Assembly: GCF_002216145.1 (NCBI RefSeq)
Contig: NZ_CP022278.1
Location: 124,001 to 188,000, forward strand
Reading direction: 5' to 3'
Source of the DNA: Neisseria chenwenguii
GTDB lineage: Bacteria > Pseudomonadota > Gammaproteobacteria > Burkholderiales > Neisseriaceae
DNA: 64,000 nucleotides
Within the stretch, counting starts at the first letter, position 1. Each line of letters opens with the position of its first letter. A program made the position numbers and the translations under genes. The notes under the pieces were generated by a model, which saw only the letters and a list, made by a program, of their open reading frames with translations, searched no databases and had not been told where the DNA came from. Below, one piece after another: positions 53,784-61,467 of this stretch.

Positions 53784-54315
53784 ATCATCATCCTTGTGTT
53801 GGGTTGCGAATATCGGCCTGTCTAAACCGATTCATATTTTTTCGTTTTTAAATTTTTAATTTTCAAAAACGAACACATTGGAAATTACTCATCCGGCAAA
53901 TACTGTTTTTTAAAGTTTAAACAACTAGATAACATTTAAAAATCAAAACAGGCCACACCGGCTTCATCTTTCCGCACAACTGAAATCCTATCAGTATTTC
54001 AGGGCGCTGGCAAACAGACAAACGGTATTTTATGACAAAAGCCAAGTAAAGAAAGAAAGAAAATCCTGTGCGGCATCAGCAACAACATTCGGCATAGATA
54101 ATAAATGTCTTCACACATTGACAAAACGAACAAATTTAAATAAAAACGAATCAAAACACGCTTTTCCGAACATGTACGAATCCTGCAAATTTCCTTCAAA
54201 CCCAAAGACCGTATAAAAACCACTGGGCACACCATTGGAAATCTTTGTCTTTGTAACAATCAAAATGAACTATAATCCGCCCCTCCAACTTCTTTAACGT
54301 AAGAAAGCCCTCTTC
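53784..54315. other. Long divergent spacer between aceE and a small membrane-protein gene
   Basis: About 530 bases, AT-rich compared with the genes around it, with no DUS and no repeat element that I recognise. It must hold the aceE promoter (minus strand); no clear hexamer pair stands out. A short leftward open frame at 53999-54259 has no ribosome binding site or recognisable product. On the plus strand TATAAT at 54271 is the likely -10 of the next gene. Confidence 0.5.
54271..54276 (+). promoter_or_regulatory. Candidate -10 box for the small membrane-protein gene
   Basis: A perfect TATAAT, 45 bases before the ATG. TTGTAA at 54251-54256 is too close (14 bases) to be a standard -35, so only the -10 is supported. 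Confidence 0.45.
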
Positions 54316-54573
54316 ATGGCAATGATGAAATTCATGAACTACCTCCTGCTCGGCCTCGTCGTTTTTACCGCGCTTCTGGTCTGGTCGCGCAACTGGAAAC
54401 GCAAGCAGGCTTATTACGAAAAAATCAGAAGCAACCCCGACAACCTAAAATGGGTCGGCGAAAACCTGACGGGTACGGAAATCAAAGACATCAAAGCTGT
54501 CAGCGACCGCTTTGGCCTGCCTATGCTGCAAGCCAAGCAGTTAATTGATTTTTATCAACAAAACAAAAAGTAA
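54316..54573 (+). CDS. Small membrane-anchored protein, function unknown
   Basis: An 85-residue protein with one N-terminal hydrophobic helix (MNYLLLGLVVFTALLVWSRN) followed by a basic stretch (WKRKQAYYEKIRS) and a soluble helical part (GTEIKDIKAVSDRFGLPMLQ, AKQLIDFYQQNK). The topology suggests a cytoplasmic tail. I do not recognise a family. It has its own -10 box and a DUS hairpin behind it, so it is probably a real single-gene unit. Confidence 0.7.
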   Translation: MAMMKFMNYLLLGLVVFTALLVWSRNWKRKQAYYEKIRSNPDNLKWVGENLTGTEIKDIKAVSDRFGLPMLQAKQLIDFYQQNKK

Positions 54574-54615
54574 GCAGAACGTCGCCGATTTTCCGTCCAA
54601 AACTTGAGCCAAATT

Positions 54616-54664
54616 AAGGCCGTCTGAAAAAGTAACTCATAAAATCACTTTTTCAGACGGCCTC
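54616..54664. terminator. DUS-pair hairpin after the small membrane-protein gene
   Basis: AAGGCCGTCTGAAAAAGT and an inverted copy CACTTTTTCAGACGGCCT. Confidence 0.8.
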
Positions 54665-54717
54665 TGTTCTGCAGAACGCCTGCCGTTCAAACCAAACAAA
54701 TACAGACAAATGACAAA

Positions 54718-54874
54718 TACAGTGAAATAAAATAAGAAAGATACAAGACGGCAAGGCGCGGACAATACGGGTAGTACGGGACAGATGAACTTGGCACTTC
54801 GGCGCCTTAGTGAATCGTCCTCTTTGAGCCCGGCCGCAGCCAACGAAGTAGATTTTTTATTTTATTTCACTGTA
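54718..54874. repeat. Correia-like element upstream of the SGNH hydrolase gene
   Basis: About 157 bases with imperfect terminal inverted repeats of about 27 bases, starting TACAGTGAAATAAAATAAGA and ending TTTTATTTCACTGTA. The inner part contains GGCACTTCGGCGCCTTAGTG then AATCG, a segment I associate with small non-autonomous elements of Neisseria. No open frame. It ends 16 bases before the next gene's ATG and may supply a promoter (TTGAGC near 54834 and TATTTT near 54858). Confidence 0.7.
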
Positions 54875-54890
54875 ACTAAGGGAAATCCAC

Positions 54891-55460
54891 ATGACGCTTT
54901 ACCTCATCGGCGATTCCGTGCGGCTCGGTTATGAGCCGCACGTCCGCGCCGCACTTCCCGAACAAACCATTGTTTCTCCGCCCGAAAACTGCCAATCCTC
55001 GCGCGAAGTCGCGCAAAACATCGCTGCATGGACGGCGGGCGCAGGTAAAGGCGATACCGTCCACCTCAACTGCGGCCTGCACGACATCCGCATCGATGCC
55101 AACAAAACCCGCCCCATCACCGACCCCGCCGCCTACCGCCGCAATCTTGTGCAGATTTTCGACCATCTCAAACAAACCGGCGCAAACGTCATCTGGGCAA
55201 ACAGCACGCCGTTTTTAGAGGGCGTACACAACCTCGTCAAACCTTCGCGCCGCTACCTCGCCGATCTGCACGGACGCAACCTCGCCGCCGAGGCGTTGGC
55301 GGCGGAATACGGCTTTTCTGTCAATGATTTATACAGTTTGATGTACAAACAGGATTTAACCGCGCTGATGGTCTACGACGGCCTGCATTTCAACGAAGCG
55401 GGCAGCCGGATTTTGGGCGAAGCGGTAGTAGAAGCCGTTAAGAAACAAGTGAAATCTTAA
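54891..55460 (+). CDS. SGNH/GDSL hydrolase family protein
   Basis: A 189-residue protein with the SGNH blocks: GDS at residues 7-9 (LIGDSVRLGYE, nucleophile S9), a GLHDI block that replaces the usual GxND, and DGLHFNEAG near the C-terminus carrying the Asp-His pair. Such enzymes hydrolyse esters or acetyl groups on lipids or sugars; the substrate is unknown. No signal peptide, so probably cytoplasmic. The Correia-like element ends just upstream; the ribosome binding site is AAGGGA. Confidence 0.83.
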   Translation: MTLYLIGDSVRLGYEPHVRAALPEQTIVSPPENCQSSREVAQNIAAWTAGAGKGDTVHLNCGLHDIRIDANKTRPITDPAAYRRNLVQIFDHLKQTGANVIWANSTPFLEGVHNLVKPSRRYLADLHGRNLAAEALAAEYGFSVNDLYSLMYKQDLTALMVYDGLHFNEAGSRILGEAVVEAVKKQVKS

Positions 55461-55488
55461 TGAAAAACTGATGAAAGCATAAAGGCTA

Positions 55489-55692
55489 GGACTTTTGCAA
55501 AAACAAATCAAATCCGTAAATGTGTAAACGTCATTCCCGCGCAGATGGGAATACAGAAAGCTAAGCCCTAGCAACTGCTTGTTTTAAAAGCATTACCCAA
55601 CCCAAACTTCTGGATTCCCGCCTGCGCGGGAATGACGGATTTGACGTTTCAGACGACCTTTGAACAATATTTGTGAATTTTGCAAAGGTCTC
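55489..55692. repeat. IS-end-bounded element with dRS3-pair cargo (copy 2)
   Basis: Outer ends GGACTTTTGCAAAAAC and AATTTTGCAAAGGTCTC. The inner 109-bp unit at 55529-55637 is bounded by two perfect dRS3 repeats (ATTCCCGCGCAGATGGGAAT and ATTCCCGCCTGCGCGGGAAT). The core is the same length as, and clearly homologous to, that at 13720-13828. It occupies much of the 412-base spacer between the SGNH gene and fdhE. Confidence 0.8.
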
Positions 55693-55727
55693 AGGCCGTC
55701 TGAAAGTTTCAGACGACCTGAGTTTTA
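55690..55727. terminator. DUS-derived hairpin with one decayed arm
   Basis: CTCAGGCCGTCTGAAA and TTTCAGACGACCTGAG (one mismatch) then TTTTAT, between convergent SGNH and fdhE genes. Confidence 0.7.
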
Positions 55728-55754
55728 TACAGTCAAATCCTCAAAACCAACGGT

Positions 55755-55810
55755 GTAGGCCGGGCTTCAGCCCGGCAAGCCGGCTCATGTTGCGGGGCTG
55801 AAACCCAGCA
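55755..55810. repeat. Partly decayed REPIN before fdhE
   Basis: The left arm GTAGGCCGGGCTTCAGCCCG then GCAA is a clean GTAG-headed palindrome. The right arm (TTGCGGGGCTGAAACCCAGC) has lost the GTAG end. Confidence 0.6.
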
Positions 55811-55872
55811 GTTCGATTTTCAAGTTATTTCACGACAAAACCCCAAAACCGACCCGACAAACATTGTACCGC

Positions 55873-56787
55873 TCACGCCCCCAGCAGCAAAAACGGATTC
55901 GTGCCGCCGCGCCCAAACCCTTCTTCGCCCACCGCCATATCCAGCCCCAGCGTCGCCAAATCGTCGGCAACGGGGTCGGCGTACTGTTGCTCGTCCAAGC
56001 GGTAGAGTTTGCGGTAGCTGTGGCAGGATTTGCAGCTTTCCGCGTGGGCGGCGGTGTAAGCGGGCGCAAGGTCGGGGGTTGCTTTTTGGTCGAACTGCCA
56101 GATGCGCACATTGCCCGCATCGCCGCAGGTCGGGCATTTGGCGCGCAGGGCGTTCCAGCGGCTGTTGCAGAGCGGGCAGTGCATATAGCGGAAACCCGCC
56201 AGATCGCCGCGGATTAGGATGACGCTCCCGACGGCTTCCGTGCCGCAGCAGGGGCAAAGCACGCGCTCTTCGACGGGCGGAACATCGTCTTCGCCAAGCT
56301 GCGCCGCCCAAGCCGTCCATACAATCTGCAAGGCGGCCTGCACCCAGATTTCGGCGGCACGGTCGGTGTCTGCCGTGTTTTCGGTCAGCACGCGCTGCGC
56401 CAGCGCTTCGGCCTCGCTGCGGTCGAGTTTTTTCAGACGGCCTAATTCGGCTGCGGCGGTATGGTTGGTTTTGCCGTCCATTTCCGCGATGAGGCCGGTG
56501 AATACGGCGAAAAATTCAGACGGCACATTGCCTTGAAACGCCTCGGGCAACACGGTTTCGCCGGTGTTCAGCTTCGGCAGCGCAATGTCGTGCCGCGCGG
56601 CAACCACGGCCTGCGCGTTACAGAGCGCGGCGAGCAGTTCCAAATAAAGCCGCCACTCGCTCTTTTCGGCCTGCGCCAATTCCTGAAAACGCACGGCGCG
56701 CGCGGCGAAAACGTCTTTCTCGGGCACGAGCCAAAACGGTGTGTGAAACAGACCTTTTTCAATGGCAGGTTTGACGGGGGTGTTCAT
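55873..56787 (-). CDS. fdhE: Formate dehydrogenase accessory protein FdhE
   Basis: A 304-residue cytoplasmic protein needed to mature respiratory formate dehydrogenase. The C-terminal half carries paired CxxC rubredoxin-like motifs: CPCCGTEAVGS, HCPLCNSRWN, KCPTCGDAG and ESCKSCHSYRKLY. The N-terminal half is helical. I choose the ATG before NTPVKPAIEKG, which has a good AAGGAA ribosome binding site. The upstream frame that begins MPSEN is just a DUS read as protein and lies inside a DUS hairpin (56807-56836). The next gene upstream on this strand is fdhD, with a REPIN between. The formate dehydrogenase subunits are not in this window. Confidence 0.92.
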   Translation of the reverse strand: MNTPVKPAIEKGLFHTPFWLVPEKDVFAARAVRFQELAQAEKSEWRLYLELLAALCNAQAVVAARHDIALPKLNTGETVLPEAFQGNVPSEFFAVFTGLIAEMDGKTNHTAAAELGRLKKLDRSEAEALAQRVLTENTADTDRAAEIWVQAALQIVWTAWAAQLGEDDVPPVEERVLCPCCGTEAVGSVILIRGDLAGFRYMHCPLCNSRWNALRAKCPTCGDAGNVRIWQFDQKATPDLAPAYTAAHAESCKSCHSYRKLYRLDEQQYADPVADDLATLGLDMAVGEEGFGRGGTNPFLLLGA

Positions 56788-56806
56788 TCGGCGTTCCTTG
56801 TGATTG

Positions 56807-56836
56807 TTTTCAGACGGCATGAAGGCCGTCTGAAAA
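56807..56836. terminator. DUS pair upstream of fdhE
   Basis: TTTTCAGACGGC and GGCCGTCTGAAAA around a 5-base loop, between fdhD and fdhE. Confidence 0.6.
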
Positions 56837-56911
56837 GGATTTTGGGGACGGGGTTTGGGGTTGTTTTTTAGCCGTTGTTATGTGGCTTCGGTTGTAGGTT
56901 GAACTTCTGGC

Positions 56912-56982
56912 GTAGGCTGGGCTTCGGTCCAGCAAGAAATTGAGTTTTCCGCTTGATTTTGCTGGGCCGAAGCCCAGCCTAC
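56912..56982. repeat. REPIN between fdhD and fdhE
   Basis: GTAGGCTGGGCTTCGGTCCA then GCAA on the left, and an inverted arm TTGCTGGGCCGAAGCCCAGC then CTAC on the right. The arms differ at one position. Both outer ends carry GTAG, the REP head sequence, so this is the cleanest copy in the window. Confidence 0.78.
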
Positions 56983-57012
56983 AACTGAAGCCCAACCAAC
57001 CCACCACTTTTT

Positions 57013-57810
57013 TCAGACGGCCTCAACCCATTCTTCACCGCTGTACACGGTAAACCGCTGCGGGTTGGCAAAACCGATCAAAGTCATGTCTGCGTCTTCC
57101 GCCAGCCGCACGGCCAGCGCGGTCGGGGCGGAGACGGCGGCGAGGCAGCCGATGCCGACGGCGGCGGCTTTGGCGGCCATTTCGTAGCTGGCGCGGCTGG
57201 ACACCAGCGCAAAGCCCTGCGCCCAGTCTAGGCCGTTTTTCGCACCGTAGCCGATGAGTTTGTCAAGCGCGTTGTGGCGGCCGATGTCTTCAAAAGCGGC
57301 GGCGATTTTGCCGTTTTCCACCCACGCCGCGCTGTGTGAGGCGCCGGTTTGGTTGCGTATCGGCTGGCGGCTGCCGAGTTCGGCCAACGCAGCGCGCACG
57401 TCGGCGGCTTTGATTGTCTGGGAACGCGCCAGCGGGCTGACCCGCGGTTTGGCCGCCGCAAGGCTGTCGATACCGCAAAGGCCGCAGCCCGTGCGCCCCG
57501 CGAGGTTGCGGCGGCGCTGTTTCAGGTTTTGAAAACGCGCGGAGGCGATTTCCATCTGGATTTCGATGCCGTCGCAAGTTTCCACGGTTTCAAGACCGTA
57601 AAGTTCGGCGGGGCTGCTTAAGATTCCCTCGCTCAGACTGAAGCCCAGCGCCAGTACATCCAAATCCTGCGGCGTCGCCATCAAAACGACGTGGGAAATA
57701 CCGTTGTAAACCAGCGCAACGGCGGTTTCTTCGGCGATGAAATCGGTTTCCCCGCTAAGGCCGTCTGAAACGGCGCGGTAAACACGGCGGGTTTGGAAAG
57801 GCGCGGGCAT
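57013..57810 (-). CDS. fdhD: Formate dehydrogenase accessory sulfurtransferase FdhD
   Basis: A 265-residue protein that passes sulfur from IscS to the molybdenum/bis-MGD cofactor of formate dehydrogenase. The redox pair is C109/C112 in GRTGCGLCGID. Other family segments are EETAVALVYNGISHVVLMAT and LGFSLSEGIL near the N-terminus, FEDIGRHNALDKLIG in the centre, and SSRASYEMAAKAAAVGIGCL. It is upstream of fdhE on the same strand, separated by about 225 bases containing a REPIN and a DUS pair. Confidence 0.94.
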   Translation of the reverse strand: MPAPFQTRRVYRAVSDGLSGETDFIAEETAVALVYNGISHVVLMATPQDLDVLALGFSLSEGILSSPAELYGLETVETCDGIEIQMEIASARFQNLKQRRRNLAGRTGCGLCGIDSLAAAKPRVSPLARSQTIKAADVRAALAELGSRQPIRNQTGASHSAAWVENGKIAAAFEDIGRHNALDKLIGYGAKNGLDWAQGFALVSSRASYEMAAKAAAVGIGCLAAVSAPTALAVRLAEDADMTLIGFANPQRFTVYSGEEWVEAV

Positions 57811-58180
57811 GGCATCGGGCCGTCTGAAAAATGGAAAACGGCATTATACCGCTGCGCCGCATCGTTTACACCTTAAGGCTATTGTCATTCCATCACGAGG
57901 CAAAATTCGTGCGGAAAAAACACGGCTGCTGCATCGGAAATACCGGCAGGGATCCGGCCTCGCTGCACTTTCCGCCTTGCCCGGCATTTTTCCGCTTCAA
58001 ACCGTGCTTTGCGGATAAATTGCCAAAAAGTCCCGGTAAGCGTCTCACCCAAACAACAAATCCGTATATTTTGTGAAAACTTTTTCCAACCGTATGCAAA
58101 ATCTGATTAATCGGAAATACGCCGCTGCCGCCCTCTCTTACAATGAAAGCCCTTTCCAACAGCTAAGCAAGGAGCTTGCG
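57811..58180. other. Divergent spacer between fdhD and the MliC-type lipoprotein gene
   Basis: About 370 bases with one DUS near 57820 and no recognised repeat or gene. TACAAT at 58139-58144 is a possible -10 for the lipoprotein gene, but no -35 is evident. Confidence 0.5.
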
Positions 58181-58630
58181 ATGAAAACCGTAAAATTATT
58201 GGCATTAGCCGCCGCATTGGCCGTTTCCCTTTCCGCCTGCGCCTACGACGATTATTACGATCGCGACTACAACGGCAACGGCAGTTACGACCAAGATTAC
58301 AAGCGTGACCGCGATTACGACCGCGTGCGCGAACGCGAACAACGCCGCCAGGACCGCCGCGAAACGCCCGACCGCCGTTTTGAATGCCGCAACGGCATGA
58401 CCGCCACCGTGAAATACAGCGCCGGCATCGACCGCATCAACCTCTTCGTCGATACCGTCGGCCAAGAAATCACGCTGAACCGCAGCCGTGCTGCCTCCGG
58501 CGAGCTTTACACCGCCGGCAACGGCTTCTACGGCAAGCGCACCGAATGGCACCAAAAAGGCGGCAGCGGCATCCTCAGTCTGACCGACCCTTACGGTAAT
58601 TTTGTAGAAACCACCTGCCGCATCCGCTAA
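58181..58630 (+). CDS. MliC/PliC-type lysozyme inhibitor lipoprotein (adhesin-complex-protein-like)
   Basis: A 149-residue predicted lipoprotein: LALAAALAVSLSAC is a type II signal peptide with lipobox LSAC. A charged linker rich in Asp, Tyr and Arg follows (DDYYDRDYNGNGSYDQDYKR, then REREQRRQDRRE). The C-terminal domain FECRNGMTATVKYSAG, SGELYTAGNGFYGKRTEWHQ, LTDPYGNFVETTCRIR matches the MliC family, with two cysteines to form the disulfide. These periplasmic or surface proteins inhibit C-type lysozyme; the Neisseria ACP protein is a relative. Ribosome binding site AAGGAGC supports this start. Confidence 0.82.
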   Translation: MKTVKLLALAAALAVSLSACAYDDYYDRDYNGNGSYDQDYKRDRDYDRVREREQRRQDRRETPDRRFECRNGMTATVKYSAGIDRINLFVDTVGQEITLNRSRAASGELYTAGNGFYGKRTEWHQKGGSGILSLTDPYGNFVETTCRIR

Positions 58631-58649
58631 ACCTCGTTTTAAAATCCAC

Positions 58650-58688
58650 AGGCCGTCTGAAATGTGTTCACTACTTTTCAGACGGCCT
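58650..58688. terminator. DUS-pair hairpin after the lipoprotein gene
   Basis: AGGCCGTCTGAAA and its inverted copy. Confidence 0.8.
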
Positions 58689-58757
58689 CACATTTGACAG
58701 CCCACCGCAGCCGGCGTAACTTCGTTTCCCGTTATCTTTCCGTTTGAAAGAATTGTC

Positions 58758-60239
58758 ATGAACCGCCCCGCCCGCTTTCTGCTGACCGCCTCCGCAGCCG
58801 CATTATGCGCCTGCGCCGCGCCCAAAACCGGAAAATCCTACGACTTGGATTTTTCCAAACAGAAATCTACTTCGCAAAGTATCGAAGCCAACGGCCAAAC
58901 CGTGAAATTCCGCGCTTTCGAAGGCATCGTTTACGTCGCACGTCCTACCGATACCCGCTACGAAACCATCAATATCTACATACCCGAAGCCTATTACAAC
59001 GGCGGCAGCATCAACGGCTACACCGCAGAAACCGCGCCGGTATTCTTTCCCAACAAAATCGGCGGCTATATGCCCGCCGAACCGGGCAAACCCGCGCTCG
59101 AAGGCAAGCGCGGCGATCCGAACGGCCCCAAATCACCCAACGCCGCGCTGCTCGCCCTTTCCAAAGGCTACGTCGTCGCCTCGCCCGGCGCCCGCGGCCG
59201 CACCACAGCCGACGGCAAAGCACCGGCTGCGATTGTGGATTTGAAAGCCGCCGTGCGCTATCTGAAAGCCAACGATAAAGTGATGGCGGGCAACGCACAG
59301 AAAATCATCTCCAACGGCACCAGCGCCGGCGGCGCACTCTCCGCGCTTTTGGGCGCCAGCGGCAGCAGCCGCGATTACGAAGGCCGTCTGAAAGCATTGG
59401 GCGCAGCCGAAGCCGACGACAGTATTTTCGCCGTTTCCGCCTACTGTCCGATTACCGATTTGGAACACGCCGATATGGCTTACGAATGGCAGTTTAACGG
59501 CGTCAACGACTACAAAAAAATGAACATCACCATGCTCGACTACAACGTCAAACGCGAGCTGGTACCAGGAACGCTGACCGACGCCGAAAAAAACCTTTCC
59601 GACCGCCTCAAACCGCTCTATCCCGCCTACCTCAACAGCCTCAAACTCAAAGACGCGCAAGGCCGAGCGCTGACGCTGGATTCAGACGGCAACGGCAGTT
59701 TCAAACGCCACATCGAAAGCCTTTTGGTACAGTCGGCGCAGCGCCGGCTCGACGAGGGCAAAGACTTGGGCAAACCGGACTGGCTGACCGTGAAAAACGG
59801 CAAAGCCGCATCGGCCGACTTTCGGAAATACGCCCGCGCCGCCGGCCGCCAGAAAACCCCGCCCGCCTTTGACGGAGTGGATTTAAGTACGGGCGAAAAC
59901 CAGCTTTTTGGAAGCGCGACCGACGACAAACGCCATTTCACCGCGTTTTCCGCCCGAAGCAGCACCTTTAGAAACGCCCGAAGCGCCGACGCCGAAACCG
60001 TCAATCTGATGAACCCGCTGCACTACATCGGCCGTTCCGACGTCAAAATCCCGCAAAACTGGCGCATCCGCGCCGGCACCGACGACCGCGACACTTCACT
60101 TGCCGTCTCTGCCGTTCTGGCCGCCAAACTGCAAAACAACGGCTATACCGTCGATTACGCCCTGCCGTGGGGCGTCGGCCACGGCGGCGATTACGACTTG
60201 GACGAGCTGTTTGACTGGATGAAGAAAATCAGCGGCTGA
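58758..60239 (+). CDS. Subtype B tannase-like lipoprotein (alpha/beta-hydrolase)
   Basis: A 493-residue predicted lipoprotein (RFLLTASAAALCAC, lipobox ending at C19). The hydrolase domain has ISNGTSAGGALSALLG, the nucleophile elbow with Ser near residue 189. Upstream are FEGIVYVARPTDTRYETINI and YVVASPGARGRTTADG, and the likely catalytic His is in PWGVGHGGDYDLDELFDW, with an Asp in GTDDRDTSLAVSAVLA. This is the layout of bacterial subtype B tannases such as that of Lactiplantibacillus plantarum, which cleave galloyl esters. The real substrate in Neisseria is unknown; other aromatic or lipid esters are possible. Confidence 0.8.
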   Translation: MNRPARFLLTASAAALCACAAPKTGKSYDLDFSKQKSTSQSIEANGQTVKFRAFEGIVYVARPTDTRYETINIYIPEAYYNGGSINGYTAETAPVFFPNKIGGYMPAEPGKPALEGKRGDPNGPKSPNAALLALSKGYVVASPGARGRTTADGKAPAAIVDLKAAVRYLKANDKVMAGNAQKIISNGTSAGGALSALLGASGSSRDYEGRLKALGAAEADDSIFAVSAYCPITDLEHADMAYEWQFNGVNDYKKMNITMLDYNVKRELVPGTLTDAEKNLSDRLKPLYPAYLNSLKLKDAQGRALTLDSDGNGSFKRHIESLLVQSAQRRLDEGKDLGKPDWLTVKNGKAASADFRKYARAAGRQKTPPAFDGVDLSTGENQLFGSATDDKRHFTAFSARSSTFRNARSADAETVNLMNPLHYIGRSDVKIPQNWRIRAGTDDRDTSLAVSAVLAAKLQNNGYTVDYALPWGVGHGGDYDLDELFDWMKKISG

Positions 60240-60273
60240 GGCCGTTTGAAATCTGCAAAAACCGAAAAGGTTA

Positions 60274-60306
60274 AGGCCGTCTGAAAACAAAATTTTCAGA
60301 CGGCCT
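60274..60306. terminator. DUS-pair hairpin after the tannase-like gene
   Basis: AGGCCGTCTGAAAA and its inverted copy with a 5-base loop. Confidence 0.8.
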
Positions 60307-60416
60307 GCCAACATATAACGAAAACATCTTTACACCAAACCAACCATTCTTTCCCTTTTTCAGACGGCCTCTTTATAGTACCTGCATCAAAATCCCTACT
60401 ACCGCAAAGAGCAACC

Positions 60417-61331
60417 ATGTCCATTCAAAACCGCCACCTCGACTGGCTCGAAGCCGAATCCATCTACATCATCCGCGAAGTGATTGCCGAAGCCAAAAAT
60501 CCCGCGCTGCTGTTTTCCGGCGGCAAAGATTCCGTGGCGCTGCTTTCCCTCGCCGTCAAAGCCTTCAAAATCGAAGGCCGCCCGCTGGTTTTGCCGTTCA
60601 AACTGCTGCACGTCGATACGGGGCACAACTATCCCGAAGTGATTCAGTTCCGAGACGAAACCGTGGCGCGCACCGGCGTCGAGCTGGTGGTCGGCAGCGT
60701 TGAAGATTCCATCAAACGCGGCACCGTCGTGTTGCGCCGCGAAACCGATTCGCGCAACGCCGCGCAGGCCGTGACTCTTGTCGAAACCATCGAAGAACAG
60801 GGCTTCGATGCGCTGATGGGCGGTGCGCGCCGCGACGAGGAAAAAGCGCGCGCCAAAGAGCGCATTTTCTCGTTCCGCGACGAATTCGGCCAATGGGATC
60901 CGAAAAACCAGCGCCCCGAACTGTGGTCGCTGTATAACACCCGCCTGTTCCAAGGCGAAAATATGCGCGTGTTCCCGATTTCCAACTGGACGGAACTCGA
61001 CATCTGGCAATACATCGCCCGTGAAAAACTCGCCCTGCCGCCGATTTACTACACCCACAAACGCGAAGTGGTCGAGCGCAACGGCCTGCTCGTTCCCGTG
61101 ACCCCGCTCACGCCCAAACGCGACGGCGACGTTTCCGAAATCCGCGACGTGCGCTTCCGCACCGTCGGCGACATTTCCTGCACCTGCCCCGTCGCCAGCA
61201 CCGCCGCCACGCCCGAAGACATCATCGCCGAAACCGCCGCAGCCACCATCTCCGAACGCAGCGCCACCCGCATGGACGACCGCGTTTCCGAAGCGGCGAT
61301 GGAAGAACGCAAAAAAGCGGGTTATTTCTAA
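60417..61331 (+). CDS. cysD: Sulfate adenylyltransferase subunit 2
   Basis: A 304-residue PP-loop ATPase subunit that makes adenosine 5'-phosphosulfate from sulfate and ATP. SGGKDS at residues 34-39 (LLFSGGKDSVALLSLAVKAF) is the PP-loop. Other CysD segments are HVDTGHNYPEVIQFRDE, GGARRDEEKARAKERIFSFR, FPISNWTELDIWQYIAREKL and DVRFRTVGDISCTCPVAST. Activity depends on the GTPase subunit CysN, which normally follows; here a strong hairpin and unrelated genes follow instead. Start at the ATG before SIQNRHLDWLE. Confidence 0.96.
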   Translation: MSIQNRHLDWLEAESIYIIREVIAEAKNPALLFSGGKDSVALLSLAVKAFKIEGRPLVLPFKLLHVDTGHNYPEVIQFRDETVARTGVELVVGSVEDSIKRGTVVLRRETDSRNAAQAVTLVETIEEQGFDALMGGARRDEEKARAKERIFSFRDEFGQWDPKNQRPELWSLYNTRLFQGENMRVFPISNWTELDIWQYIAREKLALPPIYYTHKREVVERNGLLVPVTPLTPKRDGDVSEIRDVRFRTVGDISCTCPVASTAATPEDIIAETAAATISERSATRMDDRVSEAAMEERKKAGYF

Positions 61332-61365
61332 CCTTATGTTTTAAAAAAAGATTTAGGTTTTGCAA

Positions 61366-61412
61366 ACAAAGCAGAGGCCGTCTGAAATATTTTCAGACGG
61401 CCTCTGCTTTGT
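61366..61412. terminator. DUS-pair hairpin after cysD
   Basis: ACAAAGCAGAGGCCGTCTGA continuing to AAA, with a matching inverted copy. A perfect stem of about 21 bases, one of the longest in the window. Confidence 0.85.
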
Positions 61413-61441
61413 CTTTACCATACGGTTAGATCTTTTTGAAT

Positions 61442-61465
61442 GTCGGATTCAAGCATCCGGCCTGC
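61442..61465. repeat. Single REP half-site next to the truncated DUF4149 gene
   Basis: GTCGGATTCAAGCATCCGGC then CTGC is an inverted REP arm like those of the REPIN at 26008-26075, with its head mutated to GCAG when read inward. Confidence 0.55.
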
Positions 61466-61467
61466 GG

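Noticed and set aside
53999..54259. 86-residue leftward open frame in the aceE upstream spacer
   Set aside because: No ribosome binding site; hydrophobic low-complexity sequence without family resemblance, in AT-rich non-coding DNA.
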